Assembly (NCBI GenBank): GCA_024449915.1
Contig: JAMZAV010002182.1
Location: 1-64,000 of the forward strand
Length of the DNA: 64,000 nt
Origin: Sweltsa coloradensis
Taxonomy: Eukaryota; Arthropoda; Insecta; Plecoptera; Chloroperlidae
Direction: 5' to 3'
Made by a program: the position numbers and the translations under genes. Within the stretch, counting starts at the first letter, position 1; each line of letters starts with the position of its first letter. Shown piece by piece: positions 1 to 13,180 of this stretch. The notes under the pieces were generated by a model. That model saw nothing but the letters and a program-made list of their open reading frames with translations, was not told the origin of the DNA and did not search any database.

Positions 1-225
1 TAAATATTATACAATATTGTTTATTTATAACCAACGACAAAATATAACCAGTTATTAGAGTTCAATGTTTGCAATGTTGCTAATTCAACTACCGTTTTAT
101 TTGTGTTCCAAATAAAAAAAAAACACGCAAAAAAGCAAATGTAAAATACATAAAAAGTTTTGATTGTGTGAGTTCGATTGATAGGTAGTGAAACTCTCCG
201 CGAATCTCGCATCTAGCGGTGGTCT
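1..225. other. AT-rich sequence, nothing recognised
   Basis: AT-rich start of the window, presumably neuroligin intron or upstream sequence. The short open frames here have no recognisable domain. Confidence 0.5.
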
Positions 226-339
226 AACTTGTGTTACGTGAGTGATGCGATGTCACACCGGCCAACTTGTGTTACGTGAGTGATGCGATGTCACACCGGC
301 TAACTTGTGTTACGTGAGTGATGCGATGTCACACCGGCC
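226..339. repeat. 38-bp tandem repeat, three copies
   Basis: Three consecutive, nearly identical 38-bp units beginning AACTTGTGTTACGTGAGTG and ending CACACCGGC(C/T). There are no spacers, so this is a minisatellite, not a CRISPR array. Confidence 0.9.
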
Positions 340-1449
340 GGCGCAGAGTAATTTGTCATATCCGTCTCTCTTAACGATCTTTTCCCAGCCGAAACTCATA
401 AAGTAAACAAACTAGCGGGAGAAGAGAAGTTGCACACTGAAATAACTAGTTTATCGCGTCATAGATTGGATCGCCTGACGTTTTAAGTGCCGACGCTGGA
501 TGTGCTTTATGATGGAAGGCCAAAAAGACAACGACTTTCCAAGAATTGAACCAGTGCACGCGATTACATGAAAATAACAGGTACACATTGAAGAGTTCAA
601 TCACGAATGAATGGACATGAAAATGATTCGGTTCTTCAGTACAGATGAAAGATAGATATTAATTTGTAATAAAAATAAACTTTAATTTCCCATAAAAAAC
701 TATTCGTTAGTATGCCCGATGTAGAGTAAACGTAAAATTTTCCCGTTGTGACACTTTTCAGGTGACAGGTAATTTGATGTTCCGCGCGTTCCTTGTCTTG
801 CAGCCATAAATCATTACATATTAATACAAGTTGGCATGCTTGATAATGAAGGACATATGTACGCCCCATCATATCAGATTTTCAATATTTATCATAGATC
901 AATCAGAAAATGCGTAGTTATTTGGTTGTTATTGACCATTTTGACAGATTCTAAATTCTAGAAAGGGCTGCAAAGTACTATGATAGAATGCCATTATTTG
1001 AGGAATATCAACACTGCAAATAGCATTAATTACAACTTCGGTGTATGGTCTTTTATTTTTCCGTGTTCTATTGAGAGATAATTTTACAGTCTAAAACTTT
1101 CAAGTGACTCGCTATCCGTTGATGACATTTTTATTACAATTTTATATTCATTTCGATTAGTGACAGCAAGGAATTATCGTCAAACAATGAATATAACAAT
1201 GTTACTCAAAACTTGAATATTAAATCATGTACCTATACTTAGTTGGACTCATAAAATTGACTTCACTAGTTCAACTGAAATCGTAAGCCAAAAGCTTAGA
1301 TATTGTCTTGTTAACTAGGTTAAAACTAACTGGTTAAAATATCTTTAAATGGCCCTGACCATGTTAGTTCTCCTTTAACTAATTCGTACGTTTTCAAATC
1401 TTACATTTGGTTTCAATTTAGTTTTGCGTTAGGTGTAAAATACTTCGGC
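340..1449. other. No recognisable feature
   Basis: AT-rich intronic or intergenic sequence; no coherent coding frame, repeat or RNA gene seen. Confidence 0.5.
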
Positions 1450-1560
1450 AGAGATAGCTGATGAGTAGCGCGTGAGACTCTGATTCTGGCGGTCACGGGT
1501 TCGAATCCCGTCACCGGATCCTTACTGAAAGCTTTTCCGAGGTTTTATTTAGTCTGGGAC
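1450..1560 (+). mobile_element. SINE family A fragment (tRNA-like head)
   Basis: A tRNA-like head with B-box GGGTTCGAATCCCG at about 1497-1510 is followed by a CCGAGGTTTTATTTAGTC segment that matches the body of the fuller family A copies at 11560 and 30425. Divergent and truncated. Confidence 0.65.
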
Positions 1561-2344
1561 GTTGAAAAGCGTCGACTGGAATAACGTTGACAATCTCATA
1601 TGTACAGGTTTGTCACAACGAAAGGTTAGGAAGAAGGTTAGGAGAAACAAAGAAAGAACACTACACACGAGGTGGTCGACGTTGTTCTAGTCGACGCTAT
1701 TCAGGCGACCCGTCTAAAATTGAGTTCTCACACTAACACTAACAATCTAGTAAGTCACCTGAAAAGGTTCACGCCAGGGAAATTTGATGTATGGAGGTCA
1801 TCCCTACAAAAATGTTTTTTTTTTATAAATAACATGCTTGAGATAAACTGAAGCCTTGAGTGTGATACCACCAAGTGGGATATCCCCCCAACCAACAACC
1901 CAAACTTCGTTGTGTCCACTAAGCCCTAAATCAAAGGCTTATTTATCCAATGTCGGCCACCCGGACAGAAAGTTGGCCTAGGACTTTAGCTTAGGCCGAG
2001 GCTAAAACTAAGTTTCTACGATTTAACTCGATGATAAGAATCGATACCGGATAAACTCGATGTAATATGATTAGAAAAACATGGAGGTCAGCTTCTAAGC
2101 CGGTGTGACTTTGCTAAATACACCGGGAAAGTTGCTAAGTCCTCGAGCCAACAAGTCTCTTCGCAGACTTTAGTGTTTGTACTGGGCCGACTAAATCTGT
2201 TGGCTTTCACCCCTTGAAAGTCAGTGATAGCTACTAGATCTTGCACTACTAATACCCATCCTGACCTATGTGCGAATATCGTATAAAATAAGTAGATTAT
2301 ATTAGAAACCAATACACAGCTGATGTGCAATACTTGAGACTTAT
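1561..2344. other. No recognisable feature
   Basis: Nothing coding. A locally repeated GTCGACG word occurs at about 1667-1705. Confidence 0.4.
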
Positions 2345-2680
2345 TAGAGAGCACAGCCGTCCGTCCGTTTTCATATTTATCACGATAAAACCGAACGTGA
2401 CCTCCGATTCACACAAATTTTTGGACATACCCCTTAACAAAGATGATGCGGTCTTTATATTAGACGGTCTATCGTTATAACGGGCCGCAAAAGTCATCAG
2501 TATACGTACTTCATGATGCAGTTTGTGTTTTGTGGCTAAGGATATAAATTAACTCGGCACCTCTCCAAAAATATTTTCAAATAAGACGGTTTGGTTTTCA
2601 TCTCTATACGTCTATACGCACAGACGGACGAACAGGAAAATATAAATTCGTCAAAGGACACTTCGCTCCCTAATTATTCA
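2345..2680 (+). repeat. Interspersed repeat R-A, copy 1
   Basis: Shares ordered words with copies at 9160, 13601, 15235 (-), 30090 and 50820: GTCCGTCCG, then AAACCGAACGTGACCTCCGA, later CTCGGCACCTCTCC and a CTTCGCTCCCTA end. Class unknown; probably a degenerate non-autonomous element. Confidence 0.6.
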
Positions 2681-2855
2681 AGTACAACAACCAGATATAG
2701 TATTGGTATAGTGGTTCGAACGAAAGAATGCATTTAGCGAGAAATAGTTTTCCCAAGATAACAACTTTGTCAACTATATTCACTGTAGCTCAGCGTGAAC
2801 CCAGCATACAATGGACCTCCGTGATCTAGCACAGATAATTTTAGCTTGTGTTGGT

Positions 2856-3241
2856 AAACTAGGCCGCTTCGCGAACGCTTTTTCCAGCTGCGTTGATGGA
2901 TGAGCTTTTGTTTGGAATATTTCTGTCCAATGAAAAATCGTAAAAGTACGATTTCTAAAATAAATATTTCGTCAAATATCTCTAAAATCATAACATATAT
3001 AATTTTAGTGATTTTAAACGTTCCCATAAAGTTTCATCAAGATCAGAGTAGCCGTTTGCCAAATATCACGAAAATGCCTCACTAAAAATCGAAAAAAATC
3101 GTTAAAGTACATAAGAAATATTTGATCGATTGTACCCAAAAACGTGGCAAAGTCTAAGTTCAGAGATTTCGAAGGTCCCCTCATATTTTCATCAAGATCG
3201 CATATGCCGTTTGCCCGGTAGAGCGCGAACAAACAGACAAA

Positions 3242-3276
<35 letters not shown>

Positions 3277-3335
3277 CCCGAGCTAATTTTTTTGGATGGT
3301 CAGTGAATTAGTTTTCGCTTCGTTCATCCAAATAT
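2856..3335 (+). repeat. Repeat family H, short divergent copy
   Basis: Starts AAACTAGG and GCGTTGATGGATGAGC, continues through AAAATCGTAAAAGTACGAT words and ends CGCTTCGTTCATCCAA, the same order as the longer copies at 34151 and 42192. An AAC trinucleotide run occupies about 3243-3276. No coding capacity. The ends are related in inverted orientation (TGGATGAGC / GCTCATCCA in the better copies), which suggests a non-autonomous DNA element. Confidence 0.7.
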
Positions 3336-5069
3336 ATATTTCTCTTTCATACTCAAATGCCCTTTAACCTTTAACTTTTAAAATCCTTTAACCCCGCATT
3401 AATAATTCTACCACTTGCGAAGAAAGCATCTGCATTCTTTCGTTGGAGCTAGTATATTTCCGTTGTATCTTTATTTTTAGAAATATTTTTCACAAGATAT
3501 TCCAGAATTCATGAAAAATCTTTGTCTCTATTTTATTTTTCTCGCTCTTCTTTCCCTCCGAACGAATAGTCAATATCTTACACGTTTAGTTTAAATTTAT
3601 AAAATAATTCGATCACGGTTTTTCATTCGAGTAAGCATTCGTTTAGATCTCAATTCCCAAACCTCGGTCGAATATTTTATTATTTTCCCCTTTCCAATCT
3701 TACGCCTAGTTAAACACGAATGTTCCCTTTTAGTTTCTGATTCATCCTGTGGACGAATCAATACCGATGGTCATTATGCCCCCATCCAATCACCCCCCCC
3801 CCTTCCCCCCACTTGACGTCAAAAGGAGATTTTAATGAAGACCAAAATAATGAAAAAATGTGAAAAGAACAGAAAAGAGGAAAATGTTCACATTTTACCG
3901 ATATTTTTCATTAGTAGGTGGAACTAATATGTTTGAAAATAAACCTCTCAAATAAACCTTCAAACGTTTTAGACAATTACTTTTTTAACAAACGATACAC
4001 AACCTTTTTGGAGGCTAGTGATGATCACGAAATTTGATATTAATTTTGTTGCTTAAATTAAACCAGTCACATTAAAATAATGTCATAGAATTTTATGAAT
4101 CGTAATAACACTTTTATTCAAGGTAAATTTTCTCTGTTGTGTTGCGTGTATGAAAAATGAATGAGATTTTTAACAATTTCCGTGTGACAACGCGACGAAA
4201 TCTTTGTTGGGCCCTAGGGAAGCGCTTCTGCTAGGGCCAGTGTGTGGAGTGCGTTAGCGCGCGCTGCCGTGAGCTCTAAGAGCGGTGACATGTCATATTA
4301 ATTACTATGGTAATAAAGCAGGGCAGAGGAAAACTTGCCACTCTAGAGTTATTCCTTTGAAAGTAGTCCCAAGTAAAAGTAGGTAGTTCACAGTCAAGCG
4401 CAAGGATATGACGAGGGAGAAGTAAAGAAGCGAGCAAAGAATCGGGTGGCGTCTTGCTCATTTCTAATTAAGCTTTATACTAAAAATAATAAGAGGAAAA
4501 TTATTATTTTGACTCGGATAATTAATAACTTTAATCAATTACGGTTCCGTACAATAATAATAAATTTAATATTTATTGACAGCTGGTCAATTAGTATGGA
4601 TATAACCACGGGGCTCCAGCGCACTACGAAGTACATGTTTACAAAAAGAAATAATTTAAGAAAATATATAACAACAGTATGAAATTAATGATTATGAACA
4701 TTGTTGTACAGATGATGATGCAAAATGATGATAATAATAATTATTATTTTTATACACCCACAGTTCGTGATAATATACAACTAATCCTTTATTTAGAACA
4801 AACCAATTTCTTTCTCTTCTCAGCCACAGACATAAAAAACACAACCCTAAAAACATCAATCTCATACTATTTTGTAAACAAGGTACTTCTGCTGGTAACA
4901 ATGTATCTAACACTGTACAGGCGGCGTCATCCCCCCCCCCCCCTACAGACTTCAGTTCTTGGTGATCTAAGAGATTACCCTGTCGTCATGACGACAAAAA
5001 ATCAATAAAAACCTTGGAAATGGTATGACCAGATTACTTTCTTGGAATTAAAACACTAAAAACGAACTC
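3336..5069. other. No gene; one near-palindrome
   Basis: AT-rich with homopolymer C tracts near 3790-3810 and 4931-4943. Short open frames lack domains. A 30-bp near-palindrome at 4209-4238 is listed separately. Confidence 0.45.
4209..4238. repeat. GC-rich near-palindrome
   Basis: GGCCCTAG and CTAGGGCC flank the self-complementary core GAAGCGCTTC, giving an almost perfect hairpin or cruciform-forming site of about 30 bp. Function unknown. Confidence 0.7.
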
Positions 5070-5192
5070 TAGGGGGACGTGGGTTCGAATCCCGCATGAG
5101 ACATGGGTTTTTGTAATCGTCCGTTACCCTCATTTATCACAGCTCATCGTCTCGAATAACAATATTGCAATAATAAAAATAATAATAATACA
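5070..5192 (+). mobile_element. SINE family B, head-truncated copy
   Basis: Contains the B-box GGGTTCGAATCCCGCAT followed by TTTGTAATCGTCC and a CTCATCGTCTCGAATA tail, then AAT repeats. Same order as the array at 41105 and the copy at 61258; the A-box half is missing or diverged. Confidence 0.8.
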
Positions 5193-5848
5193 TAAACAAC
5201 AAAATTTATCATCTTAATCATCATCAGCTACAATGTAGAAAGGATCACCAAAATAATGATTGACATCGAAGTTAATTCACATTCTATTAAACATGTTGGC
5301 TGACACACACACACTCACTCGCTCGTACGCTAGTAAACTGACAAACTCACTCAAACACTCACTTTCTATCTAGCTGGCTCACTTTCTCACAGAAATGCAT
5401 ACATTGTAGTAGAGCATGTGTCAGATTGCAAATGAAATTTGAATAAATAACTTTTAAACTTAAAATTCCCAGTATCCAACTACTATAAACATGGGAAACC
5501 TCATCGCCCGTCGCTTGTACATGCTCTGGGTGATGATTCCGAATTAACTTTTAACTTGAATAGATGGGATTTTTACCATACACGTCATGGAGATTCCAAT
5601 TTCATCTACACCTTCACCTCGTCTAACATTTCTGAATTATAACTTTTTTACGCAAGTTTGACGTGAATTGTTTTTACAAGTGTGATGTTTTATTTAAAAC
5701 TACTGCAAAGTAAAGTGGTGAGTTTTTTAAGTCGGGTTGGTAATTTGAGTGAAACTTTTAGAATTTGCATGGAACTACATTTTTAATATAGAACATTATC
5801 TTAGAGTTAGATCTATAATGCACAAACAATCCAGAAGTTATTAAGTTA
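5193..5848. other. No recognisable feature
   Basis: AT-rich with short CA and ACTC-type simple sequence around 5300-5380. Confidence 0.4.
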
Positions 5849-5930
5849 TCCGTTTTGGTAGCTTAGGGATAAAGCACCCGAACGGATATCTGGCTACCCG
5901 GGTTTGATACCCGGCTGAGATGGATTTTTA
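5849..5930 (+). mobile_element. tRNA-derived SINE head
   Basis: TGGTAGCTTAGGGATAAAGC resembles a tRNA D-arm/A-box and CCCGGGTTTGATACCCGG is a T-arm with B-box. No good acceptor stem, so a SINE head rather than a tRNA gene. A diverged relative (GGCTGAGATGGATTTT after the T-arm) is at 48478. Confidence 0.6.
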
Positions 5931-6009
5931 ATTTGTGGCTTAATATCCAGAAATAATTATCATGGGCAAATTAAAAGTTGGGTCATAAGTGACAAGTTTG
6001 TCTTATACT

Positions 6010-6066
6010 TGGAGTCCCTGCTTTGAATGCAGAAAGTCCTAGGTTCCATTCCCATTCAGGCAAAAG
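6010..6066 (+). repeat. Degenerate tRNA-like T-arm
   Basis: CCTAGGTTCCATTCCCATTCAGG resembles a decayed B-box/T-arm. Weak evidence for a further SINE relic. Confidence 0.3.
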
Positions 6067-9000
6067 TATTTTATTTTATCTACTAACGTATAGATATAAT
6101 GCTTAAACAATGACTTTGGAGCCGTTTTAGCAACGAATCATACAATAATTTGTTTCAATTGTTCCGAATTAGCGTAGCCCACGGGTGAATTGTTCCCAAC
6201 TACTTTGTATCATGTTAATATTTCAGATATTGAACTCTCCATTGTTCACTCGTCGATTACGTCGGCGCCAACTTGGTTGGCTCGGTCCGCTTTTAATAAA
6301 ATACCCTGCTGAAAAAAGGTTATGTCACTAAAACTCGACGTACAAATGTAGTTGCTTACTTAACTTAACAAGGAGCCGAACATAGAAAAGTATCATATAA
6401 AGATGTTGAAGAAATTTTTTATTGTCTGGCTAACCGGTAAGAACTGGAGTAAACATTACATAATTCACTGAAGATAATGCTCCCCTTAATTATAATGTTA
6501 ATTTATTTGGAAACAGGAAAAAATTAACAAAAACAATTCCACTATTCAAAATGTTCCGAAAACTGAATGTTTAATTCCAGTTTACCTTTAAAAGCTCTTC
6601 CAGCATCCATTCACTTGGCGACTCATCAGCTATACTTTAGTCGGAAAGTTTTCTTAACTTCTGGAATGGATATTTCTTGTCACGGCGAATAAGCAGTGGG
6701 AATTTATTTTTATCCATTATATCCAGTAGAACAACCCCGCTCTAAAGACTCGATAACTCAACCTAGTTTAACTTTTTCTTATATTCGAGAATTTTTCTCG
6801 CTCCCTCTCGAAGTATTTAAAACTTCTTGAAGTCTTCTTCTTTTTCTTCTCTCTGCCCTGAGCTAATTTGTACCCATTGAGGTGAATACTACGCCAAAAC
6901 ATTATGTAAACTTGGACAAACTTTACAATTAACTTTTAAAAATTTAATTTCGATTTCATACAGGAAAATATAGTTTGATGATTTTGAGGTGTATTCTTTG
7001 CAGCTTGGGCTATGCCAGGTAATTAATAAGCTGCTGCAAGTAAATGGCTAGTTACTTTACTTCATCAAGAGTAACGTCTTGTTGTAATTTGGATTGATGA
7101 AAAGAATCGAATGTTATTTTTTAACTACTACAACTTTGTGCACTTCTGGGCATTGGCGAACGAAGTATACTAATTTGTATTATAACTATATTTTAATTTA
7201 AATTTTTCACAAATATAACTCTGCAACTAGAAGTTTATCAAGGGTTGAATAGTTTATGAATCCTTAATGTAGGAAGTTTGAATAAAATATGTTTTAACGC
7301 AAATTCCTTTTAGTAGCAAAAGTAACACACAATTTGTATTTAAAGATAAGATGATACTACAATTTCTTCGCCAGATTGATAAAAATATTAGTAGTGGTGT
7401 ACTGAAGTACAAAATTAATCAGTTATTTCCAATGTTTTTAACAAAATATAATATGACCTAAGTATAAAAAGTTATACTTAAACGTGAATGGCACCAACGC
7501 AACGCATTATCTTTTATTTTTTCAGTAGATATTTATAACACTTTAATAATTTGTTTGTAAATTCAAGGAAATAATACTGAAATAACAAGCTAAACCTGAG
7601 GTGTATTTATAAACTACGAGTGTTTTAATTCAAAGATCTCGCGTAGTCTTCTTCTTACACATTGCAATAAGCTCTCTTGGCACACAACACATACTTGAGG
7701 AAATTGAAAGAAATTACAGTCGTGATAATCACTTCCGAGTCAATAATCTTATGGAGCTGGATTTAAGATTTTATCGAAGTAAAATACGGAGCTGTTTCAC
7801 TAACCCAATGGGGAGCGTCTTGCGAAATAATTTTACCCCAGGGAACCTGAACTTAACACGTAATGTAAGAAACACTTTTCGCGACTCAGAAAATAAAAAC
7901 AAGCTACAGCTCGACTGTTAGTGGTTATTTCAAGTGTTTCACACTTCACCTTCTTGTGTTGAAGTTTCATGCGATGGTAAGGATTTATTGTAGTCAAAAT
8001 GGTGGTCAAAATAGGGAATCAAAAATCAAAACTATTTTATATATTTTTTTTATTAAATTATTTAATTTCTCGTTTAAAACCGGACCAAGGAAAATTGCAT
8101 GCCCCTCTTCAGGTATCTAATAAAGTAATTAGGTATGTTGGACCATGCAGGGGCTGTGTGAATGTGACTTAACAAAAAACAAATAAGTAACATGAATATT
8201 AAATTTAAGTTAATATATCATTGTTGCAACAAATATTTGGTCTTGACCAGAATTCCTCAGCTTGTATATGGTCTAGAGAATTCAGAGAGCAGAATAAAAA
8301 TTAACTCACTAAGACGACAGTAAAATTTCAAATTTATGGTACAACAACACTAGTATGTTTGTGTATAAGAATCAATAAACATCCACCAAGGCCATTGATT
8401 ATTGAAATATAACAATATTTCGAAGTTATTTCAGCTTCTTCTTTAGGTTCCCAATTTAATATAGGCCTACTGAGAACATGTTATCAAGAGACTCACTCAG
8501 CTTTGAAAAATATTGTTTATTCTCATTAAGAAAAAGCATTGTTTAATGTATAATGCTTCGTTACTTTACTCTTATCCCCAAGTCAGTAAGTTACTTCATC
8601 AAATAAAAAAGTGTGAAGTTTTGTAACTATTTTGCCTGCTCCATTTTCTTGGTGTATTCATCTACTCAATATAGCAAACATAGTTTTAACAATTTGTCCG
8701 CTGGCGAAGAAAGAAACAGAACAAAACTAGTCTAGTCAAAGTTACTGGAGATCTTTGTAGAGCGAAATACCGTACAGTGTCGAGAAATCAATGAAGAAGC
8801 ATCATCAGGCAACCCAGTTTGAAAACTTTGCTATTATATTAGTGAAATATTATACGGTAGTTCTTTACATCCCAGTTCTGTGGAATCCATCACAGACGGG
8901 AGCGAAACTGTAGTATGCGGGAAGTGGGGCACAGAGGTGTTTGATTTCAGGAGTGGGAAAACGTCACCGGAAGTTCTTTGCAACCTTTGGACGCTCAATC

Positions 9001-9159
9001 ATATGAAACTTAGTTTGAAAATAAGAAAAAGGGAAATTTTTGAGTCGAGTCGTCTGGAGTGTCACAATAAATTCATGGAATTACTTTGGATTTTAGAAGT
9101 ATGTCATCAGAACGAAAATGATAAGAAGAAAATTGTTTGCGAAGTACGTACATATTATG
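6067..9159. other. No recognisable feature (3.1 kb)
   Basis: AT-rich sequence without coherent coding signal. A 94-codon open frame at 8880-9164 (+) has no recognisable domain and is not called. Confidence 0.45.
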
Positions 9160-9290
9160 AGTGAAGCTCCCATGAATTCATCACTTTTCTGTCCCGCCCG
9201 TCTGTACGCCTGTGCGCGTGTCACGTTTCTAGATGGAAACCGAACATGATTGCAGATTGGCATGCGTTGTTTTTGTTGACATAATAATAA
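9160..9290 (+). repeat. Interspersed repeat R-A, 5' fragment
   Basis: GAAGCTCCC, CACTTTTCTGTCC, GTCACGTTTC and AAACCGAACATGA words in the R-A order; truncated by an AT run near 9285. Confidence 0.6.
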
Positions 9291-9374
9291 TATATATATT
9301 TTAACAAATTATTCTGATATAACAAACAAATAAATGAAAATCACAAAGGGTATAAAACTTCTGTCCCTATGATT

Positions 9375-9435
9375 TAGGTATGCGTCAAATTTAGACGGTT
9401 CCAGGGTCAAATCCCAGTTAAGGCACTGGCAGATA
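9375..9435 (+). repeat. tRNA-like T-arm relic
   Basis: CAGGGTCAAATCCCAGTTAAGGC resembles a B-box/T-arm followed by a SINE-B-like AAGGC. Short and degenerate. Confidence 0.3.
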
Positions 9436-11559
9436 GTATTTATCATATAACTGTCTTTTATCAGTCAAAAACAGAAATGCATTTAGTTACTGTGAGTTTG
9501 GAGCTGTCCCTGTAATAATTCTCACACATAAAACTCGTAAGATTGTGTATAGAATACGAAATTAATGTATTCATGACTTCTTTTGGGCAATAAATTTTTA
9601 TGTTTTTAGCCGTTTATTTTTGTAGTATATCTTACTATTTTGTATTCAATATATCTAATTTTTCAAAAGAAATTAAGTTTGATTGATCTCTACAGGTGTT
9701 AACTACTCTTTAATGTAAGAATATATAAACAATTAACAATCTGTCTAATGATTCATCATTAGAATTATCATAAACGATGTGTTCAGGAAAATTTTCATTA
9801 CGAACCAAACAGGTTTGGTCCTAATTTAAACCGATCTCTAACCCTATGAATCTTGCAACATCCCTTTAACAACCTCACTCAAATTTCTCGAGACAAAATG
9901 AGGTACTTAACTCCGAAACTTACTGCACGAACATCTGAACTCATTAAAATACTTTTAACATAGTAATAAGTTTATATTGCTGAGAACAGATCTCTTCGAG
10001 AATCCACCCTTCAACGTAATGACGTCATATCATGGTAATGACATCATCTCCGTACGAGAAAGTTAAACTTGTATCATTATAATAATGTATCAAGCTACGA
10101 AACTTCTAGAACATTGTAAAGAACGTTCCATTTTTTAAACGCCAGAACAACAACACGTGGTTTTTATTTGCCTGCGATCTAGCGGTGGACTTCGGAACTA
10201 ACGAGCTACACGAACGACCGTTAACGTTAGGGATATATCACCCACGTTTTTATTACGCCGAAAAAAAATGGGACGCGGATTTGTGTTCTGTCAAAAGTGT
10301 GTACAATGTTTTTATCTTACGCTTTAAGCTTTTAGGTTTCGCAACATACGTGTAGGAGGAAGAATGTGTACTTCTAGAGGGGCAGTATTTAATTAAATGT
10401 TTTAAAACCAAGTCGAATAGATGTAACAATGACAATTGTGAAAATGTTTTAGTTAACTGTAGTTATATGGTTTTATTACAAACACAGCGTTAGGTCTAAA
10501 CCAGTGTTAAGATATTTGACCGTCACATATTAAATCACGCTCCATTATTTTACATTATTTAAACAATAAATTCAATGAAATGACATCCGTTTAAATAAAC
10601 AAAAGTGGGTGTAACTAATAATCTAAATCCAAACAAGTATTTGAGTGGAATTTCTCTTAAATGTAGCAATAAATTAAAATAATAGACATTTTGAAGGCTT
10701 TTTTCTTCTAAAAACGAAGTGCACAACTCTATTAATATATGTCCTAGTTTAAATCCATTAAGAATCCATTCTTTACATTTGTTTTGTATTTGCATGTATT
10801 TGTGTTATCCCGATGAAGTTGCATTTAGTATCTTATGTATTTTACATCACATAATCACTTTCCGTACGTGATTTGTCTGGGTGGAGTTTTATCTAAGGAG
10901 TTTTCTGAACGTCTAGCTGTGTCAATACTTCTATCCCGCACATTCATTGAACAAATATGGAACACGATACTCTAGGGAAACTGAATCAATGAAAGACGGA
11001 GTCTACAAATATTGAAAAGATGTGATACTCCGGTTATACTCTGTAAATTGATGAAAGGTTTTTACAATTTTTACTCTACTATTCTTGGTGTCGAGATATT
11101 TTATAGTTATGTCACACACATAATTGAAATTCGTAAGTATAACTATAAATACAATTTCAAAACATCTTCAAAAAAATAGTTGTTATCCAGATTATTTCTA
11201 ATAACGTGAGCGTTAGCTTAATTGACCTGGGCTATTTAGGCTTTCTTATCTGCCATGCAGTTAGACATTTCTCCTATCTTACCAATTCTACCTCGATCTT
11301 AGTCACGTATCTCTCTCTATCTTGGTTTAATTTGTTCACTCTACCTATCTCTGTCTTCTTCTTTTCTACTACTCCCTGATAACCTACCAAACTCTCTTCT
11401 CGTAATTATTTCTGTTTCAATTATGTGTATGTGTCCAAATGATCTCAGCCGCTCTCATCCAATACGCCATCTCAAACTTTCCCTCCTTAAAGCACTACTT
11501 TATTTACTACATTACATTAGATTATTTTACATTAAGAAAAAACATATCCTCTAAACTAA
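9436..11559. other. No recognisable feature (2.1 kb)
   Basis: AT-rich; small open frames at 10253-10435 and 10559-10795 on the - strand show no domain. Confidence 0.45.
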
Positions 11560-11815
11560 CCGACAGTGTTGGTTCGAGCGTTAAGTGCTTGACTCTGATT
11601 CGGGCGGTCCCGGGTTCGAATCCCGTCGAGACCGAAAATCCTGACTGAGGTTTATTCCGAGGTTTTCCTCAGTCGTTAATGTGAATGCAATTGATTGAGT
11701 CCTCTTACCCTCGGACATTCCTTCACAATTGTCGTATCCGAAACATAGGCCTACCTAGTTAGACACCTATGTGAATTTCACCCTGAACAGATTTGCCACG
11801 AAAAATTATTTTTGA
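11560..11815 (+). mobile_element. SINE family A, near full length
   Basis: tRNA-like head (GACAGTGTTGGTTCGAGCG, then CCCGGGTTCGAATCCCG), a body with TCCTGACTGAGG and CCGAGGTTTTCCTCAGTCG, and a tail with CTAGTTAGACACC and TTCACCCTGAAC. The same order, inverted, is found at 25611 and 30425. Head A- and B-boxes would be an internal Pol III promoter. Confidence 0.85.
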
Positions 11816-13148
11816 AAAATCCTCTTTACTTTGTGAACTATTGGCTTACATTCAAATATCATGAAAATCACTTCCTAAGCCAACGAAAGCCCTGGTAAGC
11901 CCAAATAAAACATTCATTCCACTTGAAAAACACGTTTATATTTATTCAAAACCAATCTTCATTAATTTTCATCGCAAAGCCTCGTTTTGCATATTCGTAA
12001 TGAAATTATGAGAACTCTAAGCCTGTTGGCTTTATAGTTCATGCCAGTTGTTGTTAAAATCAACCTCGGGGAATTCGCAACAGATTTATCGCCAAGTTCA
12101 GCTGATCAAATGAAACCATTGCGAGCGAGTTCAATTTATTATTTCTATTTTCATACACGGAGTAGTGCACAGTGAGTTATATACGGGAGGTGATGTGACA
12201 ATTGGTTAAGATAGGTGGTATGTGCTTTATTCAAATGCAGTGTGAGTAGAATTGAAATACATTTTCTACAGATTGTTTTGTTTTAGTTGTGTAACAGCGC
12301 ACGCGACAATTAAGATCAAATGGCGTCTGGCTTTCAGCAAACTTCGCATACAATAGACACAACACACAGAGCTTCTAGAAATAATGACCAAAAGTACGTA
12401 AAGAACTAAACTGAACTAGAGATTTGTCGTAAGTGCTTATAAACAGCTGTTTCCATACGTAAGTCATTAAATTGGTGTTTTTATATTATTAAGTATGCTT
12501 ATGCATAAAGTGAATGTATTACCGACACATTATACAAAATATATAAAATAGTTTATATTTAAAAAATGTTCGAATTTTTCTAAAAGATTTTTAATTGTCA
12601 CACAAGTTTTTAGAGAATGAAGACCGCCACAAACAAATTTATTGAATTTAAAGGTGGCCTTAATATTTAAAAATATATTTTCATAAGGAAAACTTAATAC
12701 GGGTATTTTAATTTAGACGATTAATTTTACGACCTCCCTGACCCGCACCATATAATGTAATAGATCACGTTATATTTCAGTTTATAAACACAGTTCCAAA
12801 CAGATTCTAAAGCTCGAACTGTTGTCAATAAACCATCAACATACTCGATTGTAATTACAATGCCCGACACAAAACACTCTGCACTCATTTCATTCGGACA
12901 ACACGAATTTAAATACAAAACACGAAACACCGATCTACTTCCCTTCGCGGATCGTTTCATTGACCCCCGCCACTTGGGAACTACTTCCACGTAGTGGCCG
13001 CATGCAGCGCTCAGCGCATTCTGTTGAGAGGGAGTTGTAACTGTCATTCGGACGCGCCATTTCGTTTGATTAGCGGCAATCAGAGGGTGTCGTAATTAAA
13101 AGGTCGCACTGCAACAAGCTGCCACTTAACCTGGGGATAAATCAATTG
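11816..13148. other. No recognisable feature
   Basis: A 106-codon open frame on the - strand (12727-13047) overlaps a locally GC-rich patch at 12940-13060 but shows no family resemblance and is not called. Confidence 0.4.
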
Positions 13149-13180
13149 TAGGGGAGGGGAGGGGAGGGGAGGGGAGGGGC
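13149..13180. repeat. GGGGA microsatellite
   Basis: Six to seven AGGGG units, a G-rich tract with G-quadruplex potential on the + strand. Confidence 0.9.

Noticed and set aside
11600..11640. Functional tRNA gene at the B-box GGGTTCGAATCCCG
   Set aside because: The acceptor stem does not pair and the same head with a SINE body recurs at other positions.
12727..13047. 106-codon antisense frame
   Set aside because: No domain, no supporting splice sites or codon pattern.
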